Part shown: piece by piece, positions 1-9,821 of the stretch
Numbering within the stretch: the stretch's first letter is position 1
How the letters are laid out: each line of letters begins with the position of its first letter
DNA from: Nitrospira sp. ND1
GTDB taxonomy: Bacteria; Nitrospirota; Nitrospiria; Nitrospirales; Nitrospiraceae
Direction of reading: 5' to 3'
Assembly: GCF_900170025.1 (NCBI RefSeq)
Contig: NZ_FWEX01000006.1
Coordinates: 3,215,839 to 3,279,838 of the forward strand
DNA length: 64,000 nt
Program-made: the position numbers and the translations under genes
The notes under the pieces: model-generated
The model's input: the letters and a program-made list of their open reading frames with translations, nothing else
What the model was told of the DNA's origin: nothing
Databases searched by the model: none

Positions 1-11
1 GGGCCGCATGG

Positions 12-2765
12 TCATCGTTGCACCTTCCTCGGACTAGACTGGTTGACGCCGAATGTAATGAAAAATTCTGATCCGCCACCTTCGCGGGGCTCCACCCAGG
101 CACGGCCACTGTGTCGTTCGGCCACCTGCCGAACGATGGCCAGTCCTGCGCCGGTCCCCTCTATCTCGCGTCCGACCGCCCGTCGGAAGAGTTCGAATAT
201 CCGATCGCGTTGCTCAGGAGCCACTCCCGGGCCACGGTCGCGCACGACCAGGCCGATGAGTTCGTTTCCTTCAAGATCCATCCCGGAATGTGGCGCAATC
301 TCAATGTCAGGAGCTTGCCCGGCGGATGCAAACTTGAGCGCATTCGCGACCAGATTATAGATACCCTGGATGGCCCAGGTGGTATTGACCCGCAGGCGGG
401 GAAGGGGGGAGCGAATCGTGATGCTGGCGTCGGTTTCTTTGATGCGCTTCTCCAGCCGATGTAGGACTTCGTGCACCAGCTGTTCCGCGTCGATGTCGTC
501 GACGGGCGGATCCATGCGCTGCGCGCGGGAGAGATCCAGGATGTCCGTGAGCAGTTGATCGAGGCGTTGCGTGGCTCGAACGATGCGCCGCAGAAAATCC
601 TGGCCCTTCTCATCGAGCCGGTTTACATACCGTTCCTGGATGAGGACAGAAAAACTTTCAATTGCCCGTAGCGGTTCCTTCAGATCGTGGGAAGTCACGT
701 GCAGGAGCGTTTCAAGATCCTTATTCTTTTTGAGGATCATGATCTCGGACTGGCGCAGCTGAGTGATATCCCGGTTGGTTTCCAGGACGAGGCTCCGGCC
801 GTTGGTCTTGAGCAATCCCCAGCGGCTGGCCACGAGCACGTCCCGCCCGTCTTTCGTGCGATGGTGAATCTCGCCGGTCCATTCTCCGGTCTGTTCCAAT
901 TCGGCCTGGATCGTGCCGAGGGGCGCGGGCAGCCGGCTCTGCAGCAGACGATTGCTGCTGTGCCCCAAGGCTTCCGATCGAGTATAGCCGTACAGCTGTT
1001 CGCACCCACGGTTCCACTCCACGATGCCCTGGTCGATCTCCCAGGCGAAAATCGGTTCGTAAGACAATTCGATGAGCCTGCGTTGCTGGGTCATCATCTC
1101 TTCGGTCTGCTTTCGCGCCGTGATGTCGTGAGCGATGGTGGAGACGGCGTTGACGAGACCGTTGGCATCCATGATGGGGGACACCGTTAAGGAGACCTGG
1201 ATAGAACTGCCGCTTTTCCGGATCCGAATGGTTTCGTACTGTTGCACCCGTTTTCCTGTTTTGATCAGTTCTATCAGGGTGGTTTCTTCGAGTTGACGGT
1301 CCGGTGGAATGAGAAGGAAAATCGATTGGCCGATGATTTCCTCGCCGGAGTAGCCGAACATCAGCTCGGCGCTCTTGTTCCAGGTCAGAATGCGTCCGTC
1401 GAGCGATTTGCTGATGACGGCATCGGAAGAAGATTCGACAATGGCGGCGAGCCTGGCCTGCATGGACTCCGCCTGTTTTCGGTCATGGATCTCCGTGAAG
1501 GTCCCTAACCACCTGAGGAGGCAGCCGGCGTTGTCCCGAAGCGGTGACGCGTGCGCATGAAACCAGCGATAGGTGCCGTCCGCCCGTCGAAGACGAAACT
1601 CGCTGTCGAACGGCTGTGCACGTGCGATTGCCTCTTGCCACTGCTCGATCGCCATCCGGCGGTCTTCGGAATGCACTTGCCGAGTCCATCCGTGACCGAG
1701 CTGCCCCGCCGCCGGCATTCCCGTATAACTCATCCACTGCGGACTCAGATAGTCGCACTCTCCTTCGGGGAGGCAGGTCCAGATCGGTTGCGGGAGGCAC
1801 TCCACCAACTCTCGAAATCGTCCCTCGCTGTCGGCCAGCGCGGTTTGGATGCGATTGCTCTGGGCCAGCTCCTGCGCCAATCGGTGGTTGGTCTGCTCAA
1901 GCGCGGCGGTACGTTCTTTGACGAGGATCTCAAGCGTCTGGTGACTCTGGCGAAGGGCCGCATCGGCTTTTCGGCGTTCCGTGATATCGACGAGGGTAGA
2001 GCGGCTGGCGATGAACCGACCGTCGGAATCCTTGAGGGCCGTGGCACTCAGCAGAATCGGCAGCAGCGTACCGTCTTTGCGACGGAGCTCGAACTCCAGG
2101 TCCCGCACGATTCCTCTCTCGAGGAAACCTGGGAACTGTTGATGAAACAGTTCGACAGACTCGGGGGTCAGAAGATCTTGGAAGCGCATGACTCCGATGA
2201 CCTCGTCTTTTTGATAGCCCAGCCAGTCGAGTTCCGTCTGGTTGATGCCGACGAACATGCCTTGTGAGTTCAGTGAATGGTATCCGCAGGGCGCATGGTC
2301 GTAAAGGTCCTGTACGTCCTGCGCGTTTTTCAGGAGCAGGCTCTCTTTCAATTGCAGAGCCTTGTGTTCAGCAGCCAGGGCGGCCGTCCGAATTACGCGT
2401 TCGGTTGCCGCCCGGTACTGGACGATCAGATGGGCGATGACTGCAAACATGCCCAATCCGGCGGCGCGATTCAAGAGAGGCATCCATGAGGGCATGGTGG
2501 TCATGGGGCCGGACGGGACGAGACAAAGCAATGTGAGGATGGCGCACACTCCCGCCGTGAGGTAGGGAATCCATGTGACAGGAGCTTGGTAGGTGAGGAT
2601 TAACGGGATGAGGTAGAGGATCCAGACAGGAACACCGAGCGGCGTCACCGCGTCGAGGAAGAAGATGATCCCGATTGAGACGGCAATGAGGCTAAGAATG
2701 GCCCCTCCACGAGGGAATAGATCACTCGTGCTTGACTCGGGCGCCTCGTTCTCGGCTATAGCCAC
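12..2765 (-). CDS. Membrane-bound multi-PAS sensor histidine kinase
   Basis: This is a 917-residue sensor kinase that would autophosphorylate and pass phosphate to a response regulator. The N-terminus has about four hydrophobic segments (residues 20-115). Four PAS/PAC units follow at roughly 150-270, 315-435, 440-555 and 565-680, with a short coiled coil after the first. The HisKA motif TSHDLKEPL places the phospho-acceptor at about His693. The HATPase has an N box (NLVANALKFA, about 804), a DRGPG box (about 843) and a GTGAG box. The start is GTG with AAGGAG five bases upstream. There is no receiver domain, and no response regulator lies on the visible side. The signal sensed cannot be told from sequence. 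It is the last gene of the minus-strand run, and a direct repeat lies upstream. Confidence 0.9.
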   Translation of the reverse strand: MAIAENEAPESSTSDLFPRGGAILSLIAVSIGIIFFLDAVTPLGVPVWILYLIPLILTYQAPVTWIPYLTAGVCAILTLLCLVPSGPMTTMPSWMPLLNRAAGLGMFAVIAHLIVQYRAATERVIRTAALAAEHKALQLKESLLLKNAQDVQDLYDHAPCGYHSLNSQGMFVGINQTELDWLGYQKDEVIGVMRFQDLLTPESVELFHQQFPGFLERGIVRDLEFELRRKDGTLLPILLSATALKDSDGRFIASRSTLVDITERRKADAALRQSHQTLEILVKERTAALEQTNHRLAQELAQSNRIQTALADSEGRFRELVECLPQPIWTCLPEGECDYLSPQWMSYTGMPAAGQLGHGWTRQVHSEDRRMAIEQWQEAIARAQPFDSEFRLRRADGTYRWFHAHASPLRDNAGCLLRWLGTFTEIHDRKQAESMQARLAAIVESSSDAVISKSLDGRILTWNKSAELMFGYSGEEIIGQSIFLLIPPDRQLEETTLIELIKTGKRVQQYETIRIRKSGSSIQVSLTVSPIMDANGLVNAVSTIAHDITARKQTEEMMTQQRRLIELSYEPIFAWEIDQGIVEWNRGCEQLYGYTRSEALGHSSNRLLQSRLPAPLGTIQAELEQTGEWTGEIHHRTKDGRDVLVASRWGLLKTNGRSLVLETNRDITQLRQSEIMILKKNKDLETLLHVTSHDLKEPLRAIESFSVLIQERYVNRLDEKGQDFLRRIVRATQRLDQLLTDILDLSRAQRMDPPVDDIDAEQLVHEVLHRLEKRIKETDASITIRSPLPRLRVNTTWAIQGIYNLVANALKFASAGQAPDIEIAPHSGMDLEGNELIGLVVRDRGPGVAPEQRDRIFELFRRAVGREIEGTGAGLAIVRQVAERHSGRAWVEPREGGGSEFFITFGVNQSSPRKVQR

Positions 2766-2875
2766 ATCGCTCCTTTACAGGAGTCCCGAATCTCATAAGG
2801 AGCCAGTATTACAAGAGGCTATCGCAATCGACGCTACTATGCACCTAATTACCTCATGCGAGTAGAGTCAATCCG

Positions 2876-2894
2876 ACCTAGGCATTTACCTAGG
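2876..2894 (-). promoter_or_regulatory. Direct repeat CCTAGGT-N5-CCTAGGT upstream of the sensor kinase
   Basis: Read on the minus strand, two identical heptamers CCTAGGT are separated by five bases (12-bp period). They end four bases before a TTGACT that could be a -35 element (2866-2871). The -10 position is poor (TTAGGT at 17-bp spacing). A 12-bp direct repeat just upstream of a -35 looks like a tandem activator site, which is inference. The rest of 2766-2984 shows nothing else I can support. Confidence 0.35.
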
Positions 2895-2984
2895 TGCGGT
2901 ATCTGCGTATAAGAAGACTGCCGGATTCTTGCGCGGCGGCCGTACAGGCACCGGCCGATAGTCTTGCCGGAAGCAGGATGGGAC

Positions 2985-4406
2985 CTAGAAGTTCGTTTCC
3001 ATGCTCAATGGGGTCTTATTCAGCACGGTCGCGGCGGCGCGGGAGAGGGCTGCGTCCTGATGGTGGTCGAGAGCGTAGATACGGAATTGCACGAGGCGGG
3101 TGGGGAGCAGATCCAAAAACTCTTCCAGCGGTTCAGTTGAGACACCTTTCGTGCCGGGATCGAAGACGAGCAGGGGGATGCCGCGCGTATCCTTGGGATC
3201 GGGGCGCGGATCGAGCGGGGCCATGTCCACGCGGAACGGCAACGCCTGCAATTTGGCCGGCAACGCCTTCTGAATCTGCTGCTGGAATTGCTGGTGGCTG
3301 GGGAAATCCATGCCTCGCTCGATGCCTTTTTCCTTGAGCACCGTGCTGTAGGCCATTTTCCACTTCACGTCGCGTCCCAGGATATGCGCCCATTCCTGAT
3401 GCAAACGACGCAGGCTGCTTTGGCCGGCTTTCTTCCATCGCCTGACATCCTCCAACAACGACCAGTCGGTCAAGGTCAGGTATTCATCCATGTGCTTGGC
3501 TGGGTTGGACGGGAACAACAGCTTCATCGTGTCCCCGAAGATGTCGCGCAGATGAATGTCGATGGCGCGGGTGGTGCGGTGATAGTACACGTTCGAATAC
3601 AGATACATTCTGGTGTTCAGAAACATCTGCAGGGCCGGCAGCCCGGTCTTATGAATGGTGAAGCCCTTGTCGGTGACGATGGTGTAGTGAATCAGACGGG
3701 TCAGGTCCACCGGCCCTACCGCGACACCGCACATGTACGCATCGCGCAAGACGTAATCAAGGTTGTCGGCTGTGTAGCTGCCTGAAATCACTGGCTGGAG
3801 CATGTTGATCCAGCGCGGAATGCGGGAGTTATCCTTGCCTTTCTCCTTCAGGATCACATGCGCAATGTGATCCGGATTCAGCTCTTCTCCGCGATCGAAC
3901 GGGCCCGACGGACTCCGGCGGATTTTCTTGATGAGGGGGCCCAGGTGCTCGCGCACGATGATCTGACCGAGCTTTTCATGCGAGAGACCGAAACCATGCA
4001 AAAAGTTATCGTCGAAGAAATGGCAGAACGGACCATGTCCGATGTCATGCACGAGAGCCGTGATGCGTAGAAACTCCTCGACCAAAGCCGCCGAGGGAAC
4101 GTCGGGCACCGCCTTCTTCAAGAAGGGGTAGAGATGGCGCGCAAAACGGCCCGCTACATGCATGGTGCCGAGCGAGTGCACGAATCGCGTATGTTCCGCT
4201 GAGGGGTAGACCCAGCGCGCGCTTTGGAGTTGATAGATGTAGCGCAGTCGCTGCACCCATGGAGAATCGATCAGATCTTTTTCCGTGCGTTCCGAGGGAT
4301 CCGGCGTCGCGTACGGCACCGTAAACGACACGTATTCGTGGATGGGATCGGCGATGAGGGCTGATCCGTCATAGGGAGCGGGGGGATGTGCGGTTGGTAG
4401 TTTCAT
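2985..4406 (-). CDS. HD-domain phosphohydrolase (SAMHD1/dNTPase-like, COG1078 type)
   Basis: A 473-residue HD-superfamily metal-dependent phosphohydrolase. The N-terminal part reads through HTRFVHSLGTMHVAGRF (first metal histidine region, about residue 70). The HD doublet follows in ALVHDIGHGPFCHFFDD (about 117), and a downstream LDYVLRD (about 215) matches the conserved aspartate region of the dNTP triphosphohydrolase/SAMHD1 branch. A cytosolic nucleotide-hydrolase role is plausible from the family, but the substrate is unproven. The gene ends 219 bp from the kinase start and begins 21 bp after the DUF2062 gene ends, so it probably belongs to the lon-thiL transcript. Confidence 0.85.
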   Translation of the reverse strand: MKLPTAHPPAPYDGSALIADPIHEYVSFTVPYATPDPSERTEKDLIDSPWVQRLRYIYQLQSARWVYPSAEHTRFVHSLGTMHVAGRFARHLYPFLKKAVPDVPSAALVEEFLRITALVHDIGHGPFCHFFDDNFLHGFGLSHEKLGQIIVREHLGPLIKKIRRSPSGPFDRGEELNPDHIAHVILKEKGKDNSRIPRWINMLQPVISGSYTADNLDYVLRDAYMCGVAVGPVDLTRLIHYTIVTDKGFTIHKTGLPALQMFLNTRMYLYSNVYYHRTTRAIDIHLRDIFGDTMKLLFPSNPAKHMDEYLTLTDWSLLEDVRRWKKAGQSSLRRLHQEWAHILGRDVKWKMAYSTVLKEKGIERGMDFPSHQQFQQQIQKALPAKLQALPFRVDMAPLDPRPDPKDTRGIPLLVFDPGTKGVSTEPLEEFLDLLPTRLVQFRIYALDHHQDAALSRAAATVLNKTPLSMETNF

Positions 4407-4427
4407 GCGGTCGGCGGATGCATGATC

Positions 4428-4907
4428 TTAGCGCAGACCCGATGAAGGGGGCAACGGTTGATGCCCGTCCGTCGGGTTTGCTCTCCGGTACTTGGAGAGC
4501 AAGAGATAGGCGAGCGGATAGGCTAACAGGCCGCCTGCGATACTCAGGACCATCCCGCCGACGAAGAACGGCCAGGCGTAGGGCATGACCTGATGATAAA
4601 TCCCCATGAAGGACAGGTCGCTCCAGTCGAAGGACGGAAAGTCATGCACTCCCAATAGGGTGGCGCCGGTCCAATAGGTGCCTCCGAGGATGGGGATCAG
4701 CGTCCAGGGATTGTTGAGGAATGCGCCGGCCAACAGCGCCACCACGTTCAGCCCGAAGGCCCAGGCGCAGAACCCCACCATGACCATATGAAGACCATAG
4801 GCCGGAGAAAAGCCGATGAAGCTGCCGATGGCAAAGGCCAGCGCCGTCCGATGCGGTGTTTCATCGAGATGGAGCACTTGGCGAAACAACGATCGTACGT
4901 CTGCCAT
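4428..4907 (-). CDS. DUF2062 integral membrane protein
   Basis: A 159-residue membrane protein of the DUF2062 type. The N-terminal stretch MADVRSLFRQVLHLDETPHR is followed by the usual pattern of a small helix, FAIGSFIGFSPAYGLHMV, and the conserved NNPWTLIPI segment. Three or four hydrophobic segments are visible. I chose the ATG at 4905-4907 because family members start close to this phrase. An upstream in-frame ATG at 5051 would overlap thiL by 121 bp and add 48 residues that look non-native. The function of DUF2062 is unknown. It sits 23 bp downstream of thiL and is probably co-transcribed. Confidence 0.8.
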   Translation of the reverse strand: MADVRSLFRQVLHLDETPHRTALAFAIGSFIGFSPAYGLHMVMVGFCAWAFGLNVVALLAGAFLNNPWTLIPILGGTYWTGATLLGVHDFPSFDWSDLSFMGIYHQVMPYAWPFFVGGMVLSIAGGLLAYPLAYLLLSKYRRANPTDGHQPLPPSSGLR

Positions 4908-4930
4908 CGATGTTCTTGTCCCGGATATCG

Positions 4931-5980
4931 CTAAGAGGGCCGCAGAAAATGTTCGTAACTGGTGAGCGGCAGCGGTTGCGCGGTTCCTGCTGCGGTTCGC
5001 AAGCGCAGACCGAGCCGCTTGGGAGTGATCGAGCCGATACAGGTGAAGCAAAAGCCGGTCTTCTCCGCCAGCCGTTCGAATTGCTCTTGCTTGCGGCGCG
5101 GAACGGTGAACAGGAGCTCGTAGTCCTCGCCGCCCTGTAACCCGATCTGCTGCGGATCACGGCCATGCGCCAGGGCGTAGGCCAAACAGGCCGGAGAAAT
5201 CGGGAGTGAGCCGGCGAGCACGTCCGCTCCGACGCCGCTCTCTTCGCAGAGGTGTCGGAGGTCACCGGTCAGACCATCGGACAAATCGATCGCCGCACCG
5301 GCGAGTCCATGTTTCACCAGCCATTGGCCTTCTGCAATGCGGGCGGACGGCCGGTGGTGACGCGCGAGCAGAAAGCGGGTGTGTGTGGGACGCAGTTTCT
5401 CCGCTCCGGCGCGGGCCGTGGCCGTCAGGAGGTCCAGCCCTGCGCGGGAGTCGCCGAGTGTGCCGGTGACGTACAGCCGTTCGCCGACGCGGGCGCCGCT
5501 GCGCAGGAGAGCGCGTCGAGGTTGTACGGTTCCGGTGAGCGTGATGCTGAGAAACAGGCCGTACCTGGAGGCGGACGTGTCTCCGCCGACGAGGCAGACC
5601 CGATAGGGATCGGCGGCCTGCATCATGCCGCGATAGAGTCGTTGAATCTGTTCCGTCGAGCAGGTCGGCGGAATTGCAATGGCCACGAGCATGAATCGGG
5701 GGGTGCCGCCCATGGCGGCGATATCGCTCAAGTTGGCGATGGCCGCCCGGTATCCGATGTCTTCATAGGAGGAGGTGGCAGGGTTGAAGTGCACACCCTC
5801 AGCCAGGAGGTCCGTGGTGATGAGAGTCCATTCGTCGGACGAGGTCTTGAGGATGGCCGTGTCATCGCCGATTCCCTTGAACACCTGCCGGTCTGGTCGG
5901 GCGGCCTGCGCTTGCAGCAGCCGGATCAGGCCGAACTCGCTACCGACAGAACTGGTCCGGCGGGATCGGCCTGACGGCAT
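4931..5980 (-). CDS. thiL: Thiamine-monophosphate kinase
   Basis: ThiL phosphorylates thiamine monophosphate to thiamine diphosphate, the last step of TPP synthesis, in the cytosol. The 349-residue protein carries the family signatures in order: GIGDDTAIL (about 36), CLVGGDTSAS (about 120), a YVTGTLGDSRAGL segment, AIDLSDGLTGDL (about 225) and GGEDYELLFTV near the C-terminus. Family members are about 320-350 residues. The ATG at 5978-5980 lies one base after the lon stop (5982-5984), so translation is probably coupled to lon. No thiamine riboswitch or other thiamine gene is nearby. Confidence 0.93.
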   Translation of the reverse strand: MPSGRSRRTSSVGSEFGLIRLLQAQAARPDRQVFKGIGDDTAILKTSSDEWTLITTDLLAEGVHFNPATSSYEDIGYRAAIANLSDIAAMGGTPRFMLVAIAIPPTCSTEQIQRLYRGMMQAADPYRVCLVGGDTSASRYGLFLSITLTGTVQPRRALLRSGARVGERLYVTGTLGDSRAGLDLLTATARAGAEKLRPTHTRFLLARHHRPSARIAEGQWLVKHGLAGAAIDLSDGLTGDLRHLCEESGVGADVLAGSLPISPACLAYALAHGRDPQQIGLQGGEDYELLFTVPRRKQEQFERLAEKTGFCFTCIGSITPKRLGLRLRTAAGTAQPLPLTSYEHFLRPS

Positions 5981-5981
5981 A

Positions 5982-8477
5982 TTAGAGAATCAACGATGGC
6001 GAAGCCGTCGGAAGGCGGAGGCTTTTCCGGGGCGAGCCGGTTGTTCGCTTGGATGTGGTCGCGCGCGCCGATTTCTTGACCGGAGTCTTCGGGGCCGATG
6101 CGCGCGGTTTGCGGGACGATGATCGCCGCAGGGCCGCCTTGATGACATCGTCGACCGTATCGACAAAGATCAACTCGATGCCCTTGAGGATATGTTTAGG
6201 AATTTCCTCCAGGTCCTTCTTGTTGCGCTTCGGAAGGACGACGGTCGCGAGTTTCGCCCGTTTGGCCGCGAGGATTTTTTCCTTCAAGCCTCCGATCGGC
6301 AAGACGCGCCCGCGCAGGGTGATTTCTCCGGTCATCGCGAGATCGCGCCGTACGGGGATCTGGGCCAGCGCCGAAGCGATGGCCGTGGCCATGGTGATGC
6401 CGGCAGACGGTCCGTCTTTCGGTGTGGCGCCGGCAGGCACGTGAATGTGAATGTCGTTCTTGGCGAAGATGTCGGGGCTGATGCCCAGGGTCTTCTCGCG
6501 CGAGCGGACATAGCTCAGGGCGGCCTGCGCGGATTCTTTCATGACGTCGCCGAGATGCCCGGTGAGGGTGAGTTGCCCCTTGCCCTTCATGACGGTCGCT
6601 TCGATATACAGCACGTCGCCGCCGCTTTCCGTCCAGGCAAGGCCTGTGGCGACGCCGATTTCGTCTTTTTCAAGCTCCGCCTCGGGAACGAACTTCGCCA
6701 CACCCAGAAACTTGTTCAAATTGGTCTGGTCGATGGTGTGACACTCGGATTTGCCCTCGGCCACCTTCTTGGCCACTTTCCGCATGAGGTTGGCGATTTC
6801 CCGTTCGAGGTTCCGGACTCCGGCCTCGCGCGTGTAGTGCGAGATGACGTGGCGGATGGTCGCCTCGTTCACGCGGATATGTTTTTCGGTAATGCCGTGC
6901 TCGTTCATCTGTCTGGGAATTAAGTACTTCTGCGCGATCCCGAGTTTCTCTTCTTCCGTATATCCCGGGATGTCGATGACTTCCATGCGATCCCGTAACG
7001 CGGGCAGAATCGGATCCATGAGGTTGGCCGTCGTGACGAACATGACTTCGGTCAGGTCGAAGGGCACCCCGAGATAGTGATCGGTGAAGGTGCTGTTTTG
7101 TTCGGGATCCAGCACTTCCAGCAGCGCGGCCGAAGGATCGCCGCGGAAATCCATGCCGACTTTGTCGACCTCGTCGAGCATGAACACGGGATTGTTCGTG
7201 CCGGCTTGTTTCATGCCCTGGATAATACGTCCCGGCAGTGCGCCGACGTAGGTCCTGCGATGGCCGCGGATTTCGGCCTCGTCGCGGACTCCGCCCAGAC
7301 TGATCCGGACGAACTCGCGGCCGAGCGCGCGGGCGATGGATTTGCCGAGCGAGGTTTTGCCGACGCCGGGCGGTCCCACGAAACAGAGGATGGGCCCCTT
7401 CATTTTCTCTTTGAGCTTGCGCACGGCGAGGTATTCGACGATGCGTTCTTTCACCTTTTCCAAGTCGTAGTGGTCCTCGTTCAGGACCTTCATCGCGGCT
7501 TTCAGGTCGAGATTGTCTTTCGATTTTTTATTCCACGGGAGCTCGACCATCCATTCCAGATAGGTCCGGACCGTGGCTGACTCCGCCGTGTCCGGATGCA
7601 TTTTTTCGAGCCGCTTGAGCTGCTTCTCGGTTTCCTTGAGCACCTTCTCGGGCATCTTGGCGTCTTTGATGCGCTTGCGGAATTCCGCCACTTCCTCCGC
7701 CCGTTCGTCCAACTCGCCGAGTTCTTTCTGGATGGCTTTCAACTGCTCGCGCAGAAAGTATTCGCGCTGGGTCTTGTCCATCTCCCCTTTGGCTTGCGCC
7801 TGGATCTTCTGCTGCATGGAGAGGACATCGATTTCCTTGGAGAGAATTTCGCTGATCTGGCGCAGCCGCTGAATCGGGTCCACGATCTCCAGGACGGCCT
7901 GCGTGATGTCGACCTTCAGTCCGAGATTGGAGGCCACCATGTCGGCGAGCCGGCCGGGGTCTTCCAGATTTTCGATGACCACCATCACGTCGGGAATCAG
8001 CACCTTGCCGAGGCTGACGATCTTCTCGATCTGCTCCTTGACCGTGCGCATGACGGCCTCGGTCTCCAGTGTGGATCCGGCCTGCTTCGTCTCGACGAGT
8101 TTCTCGATGCGAACCGAATAATAGGGGTCGTTCTGGATGTATTCTTCGATCCGTCCCTTGGCGAGTCCCTGGACTAAAATCTTGATCCGCTCGTCGGGTA
8201 GCTTGAGCATCCGCATGATGATGCCCACGGTGCCGACGGCGTGAATGTCGTCCGGTTGCGGGTTTTCCACATCCAGGGATTTCTGGGTGGCGAGGAACAA
8301 CATGCGGTTGCCCGCGAGCGCGGCTTCGATCGCCTTGATCGACATCTCGCGTCCGACAAACAGCGGGAGCACCATGTAAGGAAACACGACGATATCTCGG
8401 ACAGGCAGCAGGGGCAGCTGGTCCGGCGGTTCGAGGTTCTGGTTGCTTGAGAAGTCTTGTTCTACTGCTTCAGCCAT
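5982..8477 (-). CDS. lon: ATP-dependent endopeptidase Lon
   Basis: Cytosolic AAA+ serine protease for misfolded and regulatory proteins. The 831-residue chain has the N-terminal substrate-binding LON domain starting at [21 protein letters not shown] coiled-coil middle region follows, then Walker [10 protein letters not shown] (about 370) and Walker B-like FMLDEVDK. The C-terminal protease domain has the catalytic Ser in [14 protein letters not shown] and the Lys in [13 protein letters not shown]. After the protease domain there is an unusual tail of about 45 residues, rich in Arg, Lys, Ser and Pro (from [10 protein letters not shown] to the end). SD GGAG lies just before the ATG. galU lies 86 bp upstream and thiL follows directly. 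Confidence 0.96.
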   Translation of the reverse strand: MAEAVEQDFSSNQNLEPPDQLPLLPVRDIVVFPYMVLPLFVGREMSIKAIEAALAGNRMLFLATQKSLDVENPQPDDIHAVGTVGIIMRMLKLPDERIKILVQGLAKGRIEEYIQNDPYYSVRIEKLVETKQAGSTLETEAVMRTVKEQIEKIVSLGKVLIPDVMVVIENLEDPGRLADMVASNLGLKVDITQAVLEIVDPIQRLRQISEILSKEIDVLSMQQKIQAQAKGEMDKTQREYFLREQLKAIQKELGELDERAEEVAEFRKRIKDAKMPEKVLKETEKQLKRLEKMHPDTAESATVRTYLEWMVELPWNKKSKDNLDLKAAMKVLNEDHYDLEKVKERIVEYLAVRKLKEKMKGPILCFVGPPGVGKTSLGKSIARALGREFVRISLGGVRDEAEIRGHRRTYVGALPGRIIQGMKQAGTNNPVFMLDEVDKVGMDFRGDPSAALLEVLDPEQNSTFTDHYLGVPFDLTEVMFVTTANLMDPILPALRDRMEVIDIPGYTEEEKLGIAQKYLIPRQMNEHGITEKHIRVNEATIRHVISHYTREAGVRNLEREIANLMRKVAKKVAEGKSECHTIDQTNLNKFLGVAKFVPEAELEKDEIGVATGLAWTESGGDVLYIEATVMKGKGQLTLTGHLGDVMKESAQAALSYVRSREKTLGISPDIFAKNDIHIHVPAGATPKDGPSAGITMATAIASALAQIPVRRDLAMTGEITLRGRVLPIGGLKEKILAAKRAKLATVVLPKRNKKDLEEIPKHILKGIELIFVDTVDDVIKAALRRSSSRKPRASAPKTPVKKSARATTSKRTTGSPRKSLRLPTASPSLIL

Positions 8478-8563
8478 GAGGCTCCAGTCTGCTGCTGTAG
8501 GGTCTCAGTGATGGTGACGTGCTGTGGCACGGTCTGGGTGACGGTAGTCCGTCATGCCCAAGG

Positions 8564-9505
8564 CTAGCTGGTGGTGCGTGTTCGACCTTGGCCGGATCGG
8601 CTTGGGCCGCGGCGACGCACGTCGGCGGCGGTCGGTCGGAGTCGTTGTTGTAGGAACTCGCCGAACGCAGGTCCCAAAGATGGGTTCTTGAGCGCCAATT
8701 CCACGGTGGCAATGAGGAATCCGAGTTTGTCGCCCGCATCGTGCCGCTGTCCCTCGATTTCGTGGGCGAACATCGGGGTGTGCTTGACGAGTTGCCGCAG
8801 GGCGTCGGTCAGCTGAATTTCTCCGTTCTTACCTGGAGGCGTCTTGCGGAGGATCGGGAAGATCTCCGGCGGCAAGACATACCGGCCGATGACGGCGAGA
8901 TTCGACGGCGCATCGGCGGGCGCGGGTTTCTCGACCAGGTCATCGACCCGGTGCAGCCCCTTGCCCAGGCGTCGGGCGGAGATGATGCCGTATCGGCTCA
9001 CCTCTTGGGGTGGAACTTCCTGTACGCCTAAGACGGCGCCTTTGCGTTGCTTGTAAATATGAATGAGTTGCGCGAGGCCGGGGACCGCCGCGTCGATGAT
9101 TTCATCGCCCAAAATGACGGCGAACGGCTCATCGCCGATCAGGTGCTGGGCGCAGAGCACGGCGTGCCCGAGGCCCATGGCTTCCGGCTGGCGGACGTAA
9201 CAGAAGTTCGCCAGATTCGAAATGTGCCGCATCTGGTTGAGCACCTGCCCCTTGCCGCTGCCCTTGAGATTTTCTTCCAGTTCCAGGGAGCGGTCGAAGT
9301 GGTCTTCGATCGCGCGCTTGCCGCGGCCCGTGATGACGATGATGTCTTCGATACCGGATGCGACGGCTTCCTCCACGACATACTGAATCAGCGGTTTGTC
9401 GACCAGCGGCAGCATCTCTTTGGGAGAGGCTTTGGTGGCGGGAAGGAAGCGAGTGCCCAGTCCGGCAGCGGGAATAATAGCTTTACGTACATCTGTTCTC
9501 GTCAT
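8564..9505 (-). CDS. galU: UTP-glucose-1-phosphate uridylyltransferase
   Basis: GalU makes UDP-glucose from UTP and glucose-1-phosphate, supplying LPS and exopolysaccharide synthesis. The 313-residue sequence begins MTRTDVRKAIIPAAGLGTRF, with the nucleotidyltransferase signature followed by PATKASPKEMLPLVDKPLIQ. Later it has ILGDEII and a typical VEKP segment. The start is fixed by the signature lying a few residues in, as in other GalU proteins. No Shine-Dalgarno sequence is present. Instead a TTGACT-N17-TACTAT promoter lies so close that the predicted transcript begins at or next to the ATG. The last 25 or so residues are Arg-rich and low complexity. Confidence 0.93.
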   Translation of the reverse strand: MTRTDVRKAIIPAAGLGTRFLPATKASPKEMLPLVDKPLIQYVVEEAVASGIEDIIVITGRGKRAIEDHFDRSLELEENLKGSGKGQVLNQMRHISNLANFCYVRQPEAMGLGHAVLCAQHLIGDEPFAVILGDEIIDAAVPGLAQLIHIYKQRKGAVLGVQEVPPQEVSRYGIISARRLGKGLHRVDDLVEKPAPADAPSNLAVIGRYVLPPEIFPILRKTPPGKNGEIQLTDALRQLVKHTPMFAHEIEGQRHDAGDKLGFLIATVELALKNPSLGPAFGEFLQQRLRPTAADVRRRGPSRSGQGRTRTTS

Positions 9506-9511
9506 AGGGGG

Positions 9512-9540
9512 ATAGTATGTGATGGGGTAAGTGAAGTCAA
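9512..9540 (-). promoter_or_regulatory. Sigma-70-type promoter of galU (leaderless arrangement)
   Basis: On the minus strand TTGACT (9535-9540) and TACTAT (9512-9517) are separated by exactly 17 bases. The -10 ends seven bases from the A of the galU ATG (9505), so transcription should start at about 9505. That would give no 5' leader, in agreement with the lack of an SD. It probably drives galU and perhaps lon onward. Confidence 0.65.
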
Positions 9541-9594
9541 GATTTCCTCCGGTCTTTTCGGCGCGGCGCGTGCGTCGTTGCGCGGGGAAACTCC

Positions 9595-9623
9595 TTTACA
9601 TTGAAAAATGTGGTCAATATAAT
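9595..9623 (+). promoter_or_regulatory. Sigma-70-type promoter for the bamA-lpx gene run
   Basis: TTTACA (9595-9600), a 17-base spacer and a consensus TATAAT (9618-9623). The predicted start is at about 9630, leaving a leader of about 190 nt before the chosen bamA GTG at 9822. Together with the divergent galU promoter this accounts for the 9506-9821 intergenic region. I see no other gene there. Confidence 0.7.
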
Positions 9624-9821
9624 CCGAGAGTTTTTCTGCACATGTGCGGTGGTGCTGCAACGAAAGCGGCGCATCGGTGATGGTAACGAAAACAGTTCGT
9701 GAGTGCCTGCGCAAGGCCGGTCGGCCCGACGCACGAGACGCGACACGGAACGCGGTGGTTTCCTATCTCGAACTTCAGGACAACCAGTGCTTGCATTCCG
9801 AAGTGGTACGGAAGGATTGCG

